A DNA stretch of 60,586 nt from contig NZ_NJIH01000021.1 of NCBI RefSeq assembly GCF_002209565.1, positions 1 through 60,586 on the forward strand, read 5' to 3'. This DNA comes from Candidimonas nitroreducens. Its GTDB lineage: Bacteria; Pseudomonadota; Gammaproteobacteria; Burkholderiales; Burkholderiaceae_B. The translations under genes and the position numbers were made by a program. Shown in pieces: positions 26,826 to 38,549 of the stretch; the first letter of the stretch is position 1, and each line of letters starts with the position of its first letter. Under the pieces are notes generated by a model. It had not been told where the DNA came from. It made no database searches and worked only from the letters and a program-made list of their open reading frames with translations.

Positions 26826-26973
26826 GCCGTCATGCCCGAAACGCCCGCCGGCTGCGGTTTTTGATGCAATCCGGTAACACTAGGGTCGACGTGAACAATA
26901 CGCGGCCGCGAATTAGTCATAGAATAGGCTATGCCGATTTGTTTTGTCCGCTTCGATATGTCATGGAGGAAGC

Positions 26974-29292
<2,319 letters not shown>

Positions 29293-29308
29293 GGCGGGTT
29301 AGTTATCG

Positions 29309-30694
29309 ATGCGGGCACAAGGCGCAGAGCCGCAAACGTTACGAGCCGCAGGGCAGGACGCCGCAACGCGCATCGCGCATCGATTACAGACCGGGCATGC
29401 CGGCCGCCCTCGGCCGCTGATCGCCTGCCCGCAATGTGCCTGCCTGCATGAGCGCGCCCCGATTCCGGTCGGGGCGCAGGCGCGTTGCCGGCGCTGCGAT
29501 CATGTGTTGTATCGCCGCAGCCACTTGAGCCCGTCCGGCTGGGTCGCCGTGACTCTCACGGCGCTGATCGTGTTCGCCCTGGCCAATTTCTTTCCCATCG
29601 CCACGCTCAAGCTCAGCGGCATGACGCTCGAGGCCACGCTGCCCGATGCCATCATGCTTACCTGGGAGCAGGGGCATGAGGCAGTGGCCATCATGACCGG
29701 CCTGTTCGGCTTCGCGCTGCCGCTGGCGCAGTTGCTGTTCCTGCTGTGGGCGCTGCTGGAGCTGTGCCGCGGCCGGCTGCCTTCCGACTTCGGCCACGGC
29801 ATGCGGGTGCTGGCCGCTATGCCCGCCTGGAGCATGGTGCCTGTGCTGATGCTGGGCATACTGGTGGCGATCGTCAAGCTGTCGAGCCTGGCCACCCTGA
29901 GCACCGGGCCGGGCCTATGGGCCTTTGCGGTGCTGACCGTACTGATGACGTCGCTTACCCGTGCCGGGGCGCGGTATCTGTGGCACGAGGCCGAAGACGC
30001 GGGTCTGGTCGAGGCTTCCGGTGCGGCATTGGCCGAAGGCCTGCCGGTAGCCGCCTGCGAGTCTTGCGGCTGCGTGCAGAGCCTGCCGCAAGATGGCGCC
30101 GCGGCCAGGTGCCGCCGCTGCGGTGCGGCGGTGCACCTGCGCAAGCCCATCATGGCCTCGCGCGCCTGGGCCTATGTGGCGGGAGCCACCATCTTGTATT
30201 TTCCGGCCAATCTGCTGCCGGTAATGCTGCTGCGCACTCCCGCCGGCACCAGTGCCCACACCATACTGGGCGGGGTGATCGAACTCTGGCAACTGGGTTC
30301 CTGGGACTTGGCCATCGTGGTGTTCGTCGCCAGTATCGTGGTGCCCATGACCAAATTGTTCGCGCTCGCATTCCTGCTGCTGCACCGGCGTTGGCAAGGC
30401 GCCGAGGCGCAGCGCCAGCGCACCCGCCTTTATGAATTCGTGGAATTCATCGGCCAGTGGTCGATGCTGGACGTATTCGTGGTGATCCTGCTGTCGTCCA
30501 TGGCCAATTTCCCGGGCTTCAGCCAGATCACGGCCGGGCCGGGCGCGGCCAGCTTCGGGCTGGTGGTGGTGCTGACCATGCTCGGGGCCATGAGTTACGA
30601 TCCGCGTAGCGGCTGGGACGCGCGCGAGGCGGCTCGCGGCACGCACCCGTCCGCCAACGACGCGCATCACGAGGCGATTAGAGAGACTGCATGA
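29309..30694 (+). CDS. pqiA: PqiA-type paraquat-inducible membrane protein A
   Basis: A 461-residue inner-membrane protein with two tandem PqiA domains. Each half begins with a zinc-ribbon-like cysteine set (C-P-Q-C with C-R-R-C near 40-64; C-E-S-C with C-R-R-C in the second half) followed by about four membrane helices. With PqiB and PqiC it forms an envelope-spanning MCE lipid-transport system. It starts 17 bp after clpA and its stop overlaps the pqiB start as ATGA. Confidence 0.92.
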   Translation: MRAQGAEPQTLRAAGQDAATRIAHRLQTGHAGRPRPLIACPQCACLHERAPIPVGAQARCRRCDHVLYRRSHLSPSGWVAVTLTALIVFALANFFPIATLKLSGMTLEATLPDAIMLTWEQGHEAVAIMTGLFGFALPLAQLLFLLWALLELCRGRLPSDFGHGMRVLAAMPAWSMVPVLMLGILVAIVKLSSLATLSTGPGLWAFAVLTVLMTSLTRAGARYLWHEAEDAGLVEASGAALAEGLPVAACESCGCVQSLPQDGAAARCRRCGAAVHLRKPIMASRAWAYVAGATILYFPANLLPVMLLRTPAGTSAHTILGGVIELWQLGSWDLAIVVFVASIVVPMTKLFALAFLLLHRRWQGAEAQRQRTRLYEFVEFIGQWSMLDVFVVILLSSMANFPGFSQITAGPGAASFGLVVVLTMLGAMSYDPRSGWDAREAARGTHPSANDAHHEAIRETA

Positions 30695-32553
30695 CCGAAT
30701 CGAGTATTCCTCCTTCCGATCCGGAAAAGCCCGCCGCAGCGGGCGGCCGAGGCTCCGAAGAGGCGTCGGGCGTCGATACGTCGGGTGTCGATACGTCGGG
30801 CGCCGCCGCATCGGGCGCCGCAGCCGCCCCGGCCGGCAAAGAGGCTGGCAAGCATGCCGGCACAGAAGCCGGCGCCGGCACGGCGGGCGTTGCTCCTGCC
30901 GGCAGCGGCGCGCCTGCCGCCATGGATGCCTCGTCGGCCGGCGCGCCGCTGCCGCCGCGCGTGGTTCCCAAACGCCAGACGCGAATTTCCTGGATCTGGC
31001 TGATCCCCATCCTGGCTGCGGTGATCGGTCTGTCGCTGGTGGTCAGGGCCTGGATGCAGATCGGGCCGGTAGTGACGATCAGCTTCGAGTCGGCCGACGG
31101 GCTCGAGGTGGGGCAGACCAAGGTGCGCTACAAAGATGTCGCCATCGGCGTGGTCAAGGACATCAAAGTGTCCCAGGATCGCAGCCGCGTCCTGGTGAAG
31201 ATCCAGATCAGCCGCGACAGCTCCGACTATGTTGCGCGCGAAGGCACACGCTTCTGGGTGGTGCGTCCCAGGCTGGGCATCACTGGGGTGTCCGGACTGG
31301 GCACCTTGCTGTCGGGCGCCTACATCTCCGTGGACACCACCAATTCGCAGGCTGGCGGGAGCGCGGCCAAATACCATTTCACGGGCCTCGAGAAGCCTCC
31401 CGAGGTCGCCAGCGACCGTCCCGGACGGCGCTACACTGTGACCGCACCCGACCTGGGCTCGCTCGAGATAGGATCGCCCGTCTACTATCGCCGCATCCAG
31501 GTGGGGCGGGTGGTCGGCTACGATCTCGATCCCGGTGGAAGCAAGGTGCGCATCCAGATTTTCGTCGATGCGCCCAACGACAAGTTCGTGACGCGCGATG
31601 CGCGCTTCTGGAACGTCAGCGGCATCAATATATCGCTCAATGGCGACGGCCTGGCCGTGCAGACCGGCTCCCTGGCCGCCATCGTCTCGGGAGGCATTTC
31701 CTTCTCCCACGGAAGCAGCGGCGACAGCACCCCGGCGCCCGCCAACGCCGTGTTCGAACTCAAGGCCAACGAGGCCGAGGCCGAGGCCCAGCCCGACGGC
31801 CCGCCGTTCCCCATCAATCTGGTGTTTCCGCAGTCGGTGCGTGGCCTGAAGGTCGGCGCCCCGGTGGACTTCCGCGGTATCGAGCTGGGCAAGGTCGAGG
31901 ACATCACCCTCGAATACGACCGCAAGGAACATGACTTCGTGGTCTTGGTCAAGACCGTCGTGTACCCCTCGCGCCTGGGGGCGGCCTATGAAAGCCTGTA
32001 CCAGGACAACGTCCACAGCGGGCGCAACGGTGGCGCCGCGCTGGCGCCTCTGGTCAAGAAGGGTTTGCGGGCGCAGTTGCGGGTGTCCAACCTGCTGACC
32101 GGCCAGCAATACGTAGCCCTGGATTTCTTCCAGCACGCCGCGCCGGTGGAATTCGACGTTACCGCCGATCCCGTCCAGCTGCCGACCTTGCCGGGCAATT
32201 TCGACCGGCTGCAGCAGCAGCTGGGCAATATCGTGGACAAGCTCGGCGAGGTGCAGTTCGGCGCCATAGGCAGCGACCTGCAAGACCTGCTGAAGTCGCT
32301 GACGCGCCTGTCCAACCGGCTGAACGACCAGGTGGCGCCGCAGGCCACGGCCGCCCTCAAGGCGGCGCGGCGCTCGCTGGGGCACGTCGATACATTGGTG
32401 GCGCCGGGCTCGGCGCTCAACGGCAATCTGGATCAGACCCTGCGCGAATTGCAGGCCGCGGCGAAGTCCCTGCGGGCGCTTTCCGACTACCTGCAGGCCC
32501 ACCCCAGTTCCATGTTGCGCGGCAATCCGGCCGACGTGCTGCCGGGCCAGTAG
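30691..32553 (+). CDS. pqiB: PqiB-type MCE-domain lipid transport protein
   Basis: A 620-residue protein with one N-terminal membrane anchor (about 100-122) and three MCE/MlaD domains (about 125-215, 245-330 and 370-480), then a helical C terminus. Three MCE domains match PqiB rather than the seven of LetB/YebT. PqiB forms a periplasmic tube between the membranes. The ~95 residues before the anchor are unusual: Ala/Gly-rich and containing four 5-residue repeats (S-G-V-D-T type) encoded by a 15-bp tandem repeat. Translationally coupled to pqiA. Confidence 0.92.
   Translation: MTESSIPPSDPEKPAAAGGRGSEEASGVDTSGVDTSGAAASGAAAAPAGKEAGKHAGTEAGAGTAGVAPAGSGAPAAMDASSAGAPLPPRVVPKRQTRISWIWLIPILAAVIGLSLVVRAWMQIGPVVTISFESADGLEVGQTKVRYKDVAIGVVKDIKVSQDRSRVLVKIQISRDSSDYVAREGTRFWVVRPRLGITGVSGLGTLLSGAYISVDTTNSQAGGSAAKYHFTGLEKPPEVASDRPGRRYTVTAPDLGSLEIGSPVYYRRIQVGRVVGYDLDPGGSKVRIQIFVDAPNDKFVTRDARFWNVSGINISLNGDGLAVQTGSLAAIVSGGISFSHGSSGDSTPAPANAVFELKANEAEAEAQPDGPPFPINLVFPQSVRGLKVGAPVDFRGIELGKVEDITLEYDRKEHDFVVLVKTVVYPSRLGAAYESLYQDNVHSGRNGGAALAPLVKKGLRAQLRVSNLLTGQQYVALDFFQHAAPVEFDVTADPVQLPTLPGNFDRLQQQLGNIVDKLGEVQFGAIGSDLQDLLKSLTRLSNRLNDQVAPQATAALKAARRSLGHVDTLVAPGSALNGNLDQTLRELQAAAKSLRALSDYLQAHPSSMLRGNPADVLPGQ
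30766..30825 (+). repeat. 15-bp tandem repeat, 4 units, in frame in pqiB
   Basis: Units start at 30766, 30781, 30796 and 30811; the first two differ at one base (TCGGGYGTCGATACG). They encode S-G-V-D-T twice and then S-G-A-A-A-like units in the cytoplasmic N-terminal tail. Confidence 0.8.
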
Positions 32554-32563
32554 GTCTGTTTGA

Positions 32564-33217
32564 ATGGAGCGATGCTTGAAGAGTTACAAGTTTTTGTGCG
32601 TGGCGGCTGCGGCGATGCTGCTGGCCGGGTGCGCGGCGCCGTCGGCCAATCAGTACTACACGCTGGCGCCGGAACCGGCCTCGGCGCCGGCCCCGGCGCC
32701 TCATGGGCGGCTGGCCTATGCCTTGAGCGTACAGCCGGTCAAGATACCGGCGCAGGTAGACAGGCCGCAGATCGTCATCGGCGATTCGACTCGGCCGGCA
32801 CAATTGCAGCCCTTGAATCATTCGCTGTGGGCGGCGCCGCTGGCCGATGAAATCCGCCATGCGCTGGCCGGCGAGCTGTCGCAGCGCCTGGGCGTGCCCG
32901 ACATCCCGCTGGGCACGCAGCCGCGCGGCCTGCCGGTGTGGCGCCTGGATTTCACCGTCGACCGCTACGAGCTGATATATGCCCGCGCAGCGGTGCTGGA
33001 AGCCACCTGGCGCCTGGCCGAGCTGCGCGGCGGCACCGGGCACGAGTCGGTGCGGGTGTGCCGTGCGCTGGCCGAGGTGCCGGCCCGAACGGGCGTGGCG
33101 CCGCTGGTGGCCGGGCAGCGGCTGGCCCTGCAGCATATCGCCGCGCTGATCGCGGGCCAGATCTCGGGGCATGGCGAAGCTCCTGCGACTGGCGTTACGC
33201 TTGAAGGTTGCACCTGA
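32564..33217 (+). CDS. pqiC: PqiC-type outer-membrane lipoprotein
   Basis: A 217-residue lipoprotein: a basic start, hydrophobic segment and lipobox L-L-A-G-C (Cys23). The N-Q-Y-Y-T-L-A-P motif right after the lipobox and the overall length match the PqiC/YmbA (ABC-type transport auxiliary) family, the outer-membrane end of the Pqi system. It starts 10 bp after pqiB. ATG at 32564 is given; a TTG at 32576 with GGAG upstream is an alternative that would not change the mature protein. Confidence 0.9.
   Translation: MERCLKSYKFLCVAAAAMLLAGCAAPSANQYYTLAPEPASAPAPAPHGRLAYALSVQPVKIPAQVDRPQIVIGDSTRPAQLQPLNHSLWAAPLADEIRHALAGELSQRLGVPDIPLGTQPRGLPVWRLDFTVDRYELIYARAAVLEATWRLAELRGGTGHESVRVCRALAEVPARTGVAPLVAGQRLALQHIAALIAGQISGHGEAPATGVTLEGCT
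33206..33213 (+). promoter_or_regulatory. Candidate PutA operator 1
   Basis: GGTTGCAC, an exact match to the consensus known for PutA binding in E. coli, lies at the very end of pqiC, about 215 bp upstream of putA. Recognition is plausible because this PutA keeps the ribbon-helix-helix domain. Confidence 0.4.
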
Positions 33218-33281
33218 AAATCGTTTATGAAGCAATGGGCTAATCAATTTTCATAAGAAAATGTCGCGATACCTTATATAA

Positions 33282-33314
33282 AGGGTTAACCCTAATATAT
33301 AGAATGTTGCAACC
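33282..33314. promoter_or_regulatory. putA promoter region with palindrome and PutA-like site
   Basis: The perfect 12-bp palindrome AGGGTTAACCCT (33282-33293) is followed by the AT-rich AATATAT and by GTTGCAACC (33306-33314), which reads GGTTGCAA on the minus strand and so matches the PutA core GTTGCA. The whole stretch 33225-33330 is far more AT-rich than its surroundings. Confidence 0.45.
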
Positions 33315-33426
33315 CATTTAGCATACCATTCCATACGCCGTCCAGGTCGCCGCGCGCAGCGCCGCTGCGCCCGCGCCCTCATTCAACCGCAACCCGCGCA
33401 TCCGGGCGGCATATTGGGACGTGCAC

Positions 33427-36400
33427 ATGGCAAGCACTACATTGGGCGTCAAGGTCGACGACGCCTTGCGCGAACGGCTGCGTCTGGCCGCCGAGAAAGT
33501 CGGGCGCACTCCGCACTGGCTGCACAAGCAGGCCATCCTGTCCTACGTCGATGCGATCGAGCGCGGCCGCATACCGGTGGAAATCTCCGGCCGGGCCAGC
33601 CCTGAAGCCGAATCGGCGCAGGGCGCCGCGGCGCCCGAGCCTATGCCGGTGTTTTATGAATTCGCGCAGGAAGTACAACCCCAGTCGGTGCTGCGCGCGG
33701 CGGTCACCGCGGCGTACCGGCGCCCCGAAGCCGAGTGCGTGCCGCTGCTGCTCGACCTGGCGCGCAGCCGCCAGCCGCGCGAGGTGCACGATCTGGCCCT
33801 GCGGCTGGTCGAGGCCCTGCGCGGCAAGCGCAAGGGCGGCGGGGTCGAGGGTCTGATCCAGGAGTTCTCGCTTTCGAGCCAGGAGGGCGTGGCGCTGATG
33901 TGCCTGGCCGAGGCCTTGCTGCGCATTCCCGACCGGGCGACCCGCGATGCCCTGATACGCGACAAGATCAGCCACGGCGACTGGAAGTCACACTTGGGCG
34001 AGTCGCCGTCGCTGTTCGTCAATGCCGCAACCTGGGGGCTGGTGCTGACCGGCAAGCTGGTGGGCGTCAATAGCGAGCAGTCGCTGTCGCACGCCCTGAC
34101 GCGGCTCATCGGCAAGGGCGGCGAGCCGCTCATACGCAAAAGCGTGAACATCGCCATGCGCATGATGGGCGAGCAGTTCGTGGCGGGCCAGACGATCTCG
34201 GCGGCCATCGCCAACGGCTGCGAACTGGAAGTAAGGGGCTTTCGCTATTCCTACGACATGCTGGGCGAGGCGGCCACCACCGCCGAAGACGCCCTGCGCT
34301 ATTACTCCTCGTACGAGCAGGCCATACACGCCATCGGCAAGGCCGCGCAGGGCCGCGGCATCTACGAAGGCCCGGGCATTTCCATCAAGCTCTCGGCGCT
34401 GCATCCGCGCTATGCGCGGGCGCAGCGCGAACGCGTCATGGCCGAGCTGCTGCCGCGCCTGGCGGCCCTGGCCCATCTGGCGCGCGGCTACGACATCGGC
34501 CTGAACATCGATGCCGAAGAGGCCGACCGGCTGGAGCTGTCGCTCGACCTGCTCGAGGCGCTGTGCTTCGATCCCGGGCTGGCGGGCTGGAACGGCATAG
34601 GCTTCGTCGTCCAGGCCTACCAGAAGCGCGCGCCTTTCGTGATCGATTACGTCATGGATCTGGCGCGGCGCAGCTCGCACCGGCTCATGCTGCGCCTGGT
34701 CAAGGGCGCCTACTGGGACGCGGAAATCAAGCGCGCCCAAGTGGATGGGCTCGAGGGGTATCCAGTGTATACACGAAAGATCTACACCGATATTTCGTAC
34801 CTGGCCTGCGCGCGCAAGCTGCTGTCCGATCCCGTGGCGGTGTTTCCCCAGTTCGCCACGCACAATGCCCATACCCTGGCGGCCATTTATCACATGGCGG
34901 GGCAGAACTTCTATCCGGGCCAGTATGAATTCCAGTGCCTGCACGGCATGGGGGAATCGCTGTACGAAGAGGTCACCGGCCCGCTGGCGCAGGGCAAGCT
35001 GAACCGGCCATGCCGCATCTATGCGCCGGTCGGCACGCACGAGACGCTGCTGGCCTACCTGGTGCGGCGCCTGCTGGAAAACGGCGCCAATACTTCGTTC
35101 GTCAACCAGATCGGCGCCCCCGACCTGGATATCGAAGCGCTGATCGCCGGCCCCGTACAGGCGGCCGAGCGCATCCGCCCGCTGGGGGCCGCGCACCACA
35201 AGATTCCGCTGCCGCACGATCTGTACGTGCAGGCCGAAGGGCGGCTCAATTCCTCCGGCCTGGATCTCAGCAACGAGCAGCGCCTGGCGTCGCTGTCGGC
35301 GGCGCTGCTGGCCGGCGCCGCTACGCCCTGGCGTGCTGCGCCGCTGGTGGGCGAGGGTGCGGCCGGTGTCGAGTGGGACGAGGCGCGCGCCGTCGCGGTA
35401 CTCAACCCGAGCGACAGGCGCGATGTCGTGGGCCAGGTCATCGAGGCGGATGCGGCGGAAATCGAGACGGCTCTGGCCGCCGCGGTGCACGTGGCACCCA
35501 TCTGGCAGTCGACGCCGGTGCCCGAGCGCGCCCAGTGCCTGTTGCGTGCCGCCCAGTTGCTGGAAGACGAAATGCAGCCCCTGCTGGGCCTGATCGTGCG
35601 CGAAGCGGGCAAGTCCTTGCCCAACGCGGTCTCCGAGGTGCGCGAGGCGGTCGATTTCCTGCGCTACTACGCAGGCATTATCGAACGCTCTTTTTCCAAC
35701 GACACGCACCGCCCCTTGGGGCCGGTGCTGTGCATCAGTCCGTGGAATTTCCCGCTGGCCATCTTCACCGGCCAGGTGGCCGCGGCCCTGGCGGCGGGCA
35801 ATCCGGTGCTGGCCAAGCCGGCCGAGCAGACCAGCCTGATCGCCGCGCAGGCGGTGGCGATTCTGCATCGTGCCGGGGTACCGCGCGCCGCCGTGCAGCT
35901 GCTGCCCGGGCCCGGCGAGACCGTGGGCGCGGCGCTGGCCGCCAGCCCGCGGGTGCGCGGCGTCATGTTCACCGGTTCGACCGAGGTGGCGCAGGGCATC
36001 AACCGCAAGCTGGCAGAACGCCTGGACGACGCCGGCCATCCGGTGCCCCTGATCGCCGAGACCGGCGGCCAGAACGCCATGGTGGTGGATTCGTCGGCGC
36101 TGGCCGAGCAGGTGGTGTACGACGTGCTGGCTTCGGCTTTCGATTCCGCCGGGCAGCGCTGCTCGGCGCTGCGCCTGCTGTGCCTGCAGGAAGAGTGCGC
36201 CGACCGCGTGCTGGCCATGTTGCGCGGCGCGCTGCGCGAATTGCGCGTGGGCCCCACCGACAATCTGGCTAGCGATGTCGGCCCCGTCATCGACGAATCG
36301 GCGCACTCGGTCATCGAGGCGCACGTCGAGGCCATGCGCGCCGCGGGCTTTGCCGTCGATCGGCAGGAGCTTGGCGCGGCTTGCGCACACGGCTGCTTCG

Positions 36401-37263
36401 TGGCGCCGACGCTGGTCGAGATCGACGACGTGTCGGTGCTGGGCCGGGAAGTGTTCGGGCCGGTGCTGCACGTACTGCGCTACGCCCGCGGCGAGCTGGA
36501 CGCCTTGCTCGACGGCATCAATGCATTGGGCTATGGGCTGACTTTCGGCGTGCACACGCGCATCGACGAAACGGTAGAGCGGGTCACGAGCCGCATCCAC
36601 GCCGGCAATCTGTATGTGAACCGCAATATCATCGGGGCGGTGGTGGGAGTGCAGCCTTTCGGCGGCGAAGGGCTGTCGGGCACCGGGCCCAAGGCCGGCG
36701 GCCCGCTGTATTTGTGGCGGCTGCTGGCGCAGCGGCCGTCCGGGCTGCCGGCGGGCTGCGAACTCGGGGCCGACGGCCGCGCCTCGATTACGCTGCCGGG
36801 CCCCACCGGGGAAAGCAATACCTACCGCCTGCAGCCGCGCGGCAGCGTGCTGTGCATCGCCGCCACGGCAGCGGGGGCGCAGGCGCAATATGACGCCTGC
36901 CGCGCCACGGGCAACCCTATGCTGTTGCTGGAAAATGCCGCGGGCCGCGAGTTCGCCGCCACCGCCATCGCCGGCACGGCCGGCCGCACCGCCGCCGGCC
37001 TGCGGCCGCAACTCATGGCCGAGGACGCAATCGATCGGGGCTCGTATCACGCGGTACTGTTCGAGGGCGACGGCGATGCGCTACGCGAGCTGAACCGGCG
37101 TGTAGCGGCGCGCGGCGGGCCGATATTGGTCGTGCAGGGCCTGAGCACGGACGAGATCCTGGCCGGCCGGCCCTACGTGCCGGATCGCCTGCTGCGCGAG
37201 GTGTCGCTCAGCATCAACACCGCTGCCGCCGGCGGCAACGCCAGCCTGATGATGGTGGGGTGA
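33427..37263 (+). CDS. putA: Trifunctional proline utilisation protein PutA
   Basis: A 1278-residue protein that oxidises proline to glutamate and represses its own gene. Residues ~1-50 are a ribbon-helix-helix DNA-binding domain (T-T-L-G-V-K-V-D-D-A-L-R-E-R-L). The FAD proline dehydrogenase domain follows (N-I-D-A-E-E-A-D-R-L-E, K-G-A-Y-W-D-A-E-I-K-R, G-E/A-N-T-S-F-V-N-Q-I). The P5C dehydrogenase domain has P-W-N-F-P, Glu878 in L-I-A-E-T-G-G-Q and the nucleophile Cys912 in G-Q-R-C-S-A-L-R. The C-terminal extension of long PutA types is present. ATG at 33427 starts exactly at the DNA-binding domain. The large open frame on the other strand is a shadow. Confidence 0.97.
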   Translation: MASTTLGVKVDDALRERLRLAAEKVGRTPHWLHKQAILSYVDAIERGRIPVEISGRASPEAESAQGAAAPEPMPVFYEFAQEVQPQSVLRAAVTAAYRRPEAECVPLLLDLARSRQPREVHDLALRLVEALRGKRKGGGVEGLIQEFSLSSQEGVALMCLAEALLRIPDRATRDALIRDKISHGDWKSHLGESPSLFVNAATWGLVLTGKLVGVNSEQSLSHALTRLIGKGGEPLIRKSVNIAMRMMGEQFVAGQTISAAIANGCELEVRGFRYSYDMLGEAATTAEDALRYYSSYEQAIHAIGKAAQGRGIYEGPGISIKLSALHPRYARAQRERVMAELLPRLAALAHLARGYDIGLNIDAEEADRLELSLDLLEALCFDPGLAGWNGIGFVVQAYQKRAPFVIDYVMDLARRSSHRLMLRLVKGAYWDAEIKRAQVDGLEGYPVYTRKIYTDISYLACARKLLSDPVAVFPQFATHNAHTLAAIYHMAGQNFYPGQYEFQCLHGMGESLYEEVTGPLAQGKLNRPCRIYAPVGTHETLLAYLVRRLLENGANTSFVNQIGAPDLDIEALIAGPVQAAERIRPLGAAHHKIPLPHDLYVQAEGRLNSSGLDLSNEQRLASLSAALLAGAATPWRAAPLVGEGAAGVEWDEARAVAVLNPSDRRDVVGQVIEADAAEIETALAAAVHVAPIWQSTPVPERAQCLLRAAQLLEDEMQPLLGLIVREAGKSLPNAVSEVREAVDFLRYYAGIIERSFSNDTHRPLGPVLCISPWNFPLAIFTGQVAAALAAGNPVLAKPAEQTSLIAAQAVAILHRAGVPRAAVQLLPGPGETVGAALAASPRVRGVMFTGSTEVAQGINRKLAERLDDAGHPVPLIAETGGQNAMVVDSSALAEQVVYDVLASAFDSAGQRCSALRLLCLQEECADRVLAMLRGALRELRVGPTDNLASDVGPVIDESAHSVIEAHVEAMRAAGFAVDRQELGAACAHGCFVAPTLVEIDDVSVLGREVFGPVLHVLRYARGELDALLDGINALGYGLTFGVHTRIDETVERVTSRIHAGNLYVNRNIIGAVVGVQPFGGEGLSGTGPKAGGPLYLWRLLAQRPSGLPAGCELGADGRASITLPGPTGESNTYRLQPRGSVLCIAATAAGAQAQYDACRATGNPMLLLENAAGREFAATAIAGTAGRTAAGLRPQLMAEDAIDRGSYHAVLFEGDGDALRELNRRVAARGGPILVVQGLSTDEILAGRPYVPDRLLREVSLSINTAAAGGNASLMMVG

Positions 37264-37327
37264 AAGCAGGGCCGAGCATTGCGCCGGCTTTGCTTGCCGT
37301 TCCATGCAGCCTGCGTTGCGCGGCTTT

Positions 37328-38533
37328 TCACTGCACCAGCTGGTTCAGCTCGATGATGGGCAGCATTACCGCCAGCACGATGAGCAGCACGATGCCGCCC
37401 ATGATCAGGATCATGAGCGGCTCGAGCAGGGCGGTCATGGTCATGGCGCGCCGCTCCAGATCCGTGGCCAGGACGGCAGCGGCGCGTTCCAGCATGGCGG
37501 GCAATTCGCCGGTGCGCTCGCCGCTGCCCACCAGATGGATCAGCAGCGGCGGAAAAGTCTTTTGCGATTGCAAGGCCTGTGCCAGGGCGCCGCCCTCGCG
37601 CACGCGGTGGGTCGCTTCGTCTACCGCGGCGCGCAGCCGAAGATTCTTCAGCGTATGGCGCGATGCGTCCAGCGCCGCCAGCAGCGGCACCCGGCTGGCG
37701 GTGAGTATGGCCAGCGTGGCCGCGAAGCGCGCCACGTCCACCCCCAGGGCGTAGCGCCCCAGCACCGGCAGGCGCAGCACCCGCGCATGCCAGGCCATGC
37801 GCGCGGCGGGGTGGCGCAAGTACAGTCGCCAGGCGGCGAAACATGCGGCGAGCAGCACGCCGGTGGCCAATCCCCAGTTCTGGAAGTAGGCGCTGGCGGC
37901 CAGCATCATGCGGGTCAGCAGCGGCAGGGTCTGGTGTGCCTGGGTGAAGGCGCCCACCACTTGCGGTACGACGTAGCTCAGCAGAAAGACCACGATGGCC
38001 ACCGACACGACGCTGACGATGCAGGGGTAGATGAAGGCCGTCAGCACCTTGTTGCGCAGGGCGCCGCGCGATTCGATGTAGTCGGCCAGCCGCTCCAGCA
38101 CGCGGGCCAGCTCGCCGGACTGTTCGCCGGCGTCCACCAGGGCGCGGTAGATGGCCGGAAAGTCGCGCGGGTGCGCGGCCAGGGCTTCCCCGAGCCTGTG
38201 GCCGGCGCGCACGTCGTCGCGCACTGCGGCCAGCGTCAGGGCCACGTGGCGGCGTTCGGCTTGCTCCAGCGTGGCGCGCAGCGCCGATTCCAGCGGCAGC
38301 CGGGCGGCCAGCAGGCTGGCCAGCTGGCGCGTGAGCCAGCCCAGGTCGGCGTCGTTGATGCGCGCGCCGAGCGCTGCGCCCGGCGTGCGCCGGCGCCGCG
38401 ACTCGGTCACTTCCAGTGGCAGCAGCCCGCGGGCGTGCAGGATCTGGCGCGCGCTGCGCGCGCTGTCCGCATCCACCATGCCGCGCTCGCTGCGTCCCGC
38501 GGCGTCGATGGCTTGGTACTGGTAGGAGGGCAT
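37328..38533 (-). CDS. gspF: Type II secretion inner-membrane platform protein GspF
   Basis: A 401-residue polytopic protein of the GspF/PilC family. It has the tandem cytoplasmic domains (from ~70 and ~270), each with the conserved G-E-x-S-G-E-L / G-E-R-T-G-E-L motif, and three membrane helices at about 170-195, 220-240 and 375-395. The opening M-P-S-Y-Q-Y-Q-A-I-D-A-A-G is typical. Last gene of the minus-strand gsp operon, 16 bp after gspE; it converges on putA. Confidence 0.96.
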   Translation of the reverse strand: MPSYQYQAIDAAGRSERGMVDADSARSARQILHARGLLPLEVTESRRRRTPGAALGARINDADLGWLTRQLASLLAARLPLESALRATLEQAERRHVALTLAAVRDDVRAGHRLGEALAAHPRDFPAIYRALVDAGEQSGELARVLERLADYIESRGALRNKVLTAFIYPCIVSVVSVAIVVFLLSYVVPQVVGAFTQAHQTLPLLTRMMLAASAYFQNWGLATGVLLAACFAAWRLYLRHPAARMAWHARVLRLPVLGRYALGVDVARFAATLAILTASRVPLLAALDASRHTLKNLRLRAAVDEATHRVREGGALAQALQSQKTFPPLLIHLVGSGERTGELPAMLERAAAVLATDLERRAMTMTALLEPLMILIMGGIVLLIVLAVMLPIIELNQLVQ

Positions 38534-38549
38534 GGCGGGCTCCGTCGCC

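Noticed and set aside
33988-37050. 1020-codon open frame opposite putA
   Set aside because: Same shadow effect; composition is unlike a protein family and PutA explains the DNA.
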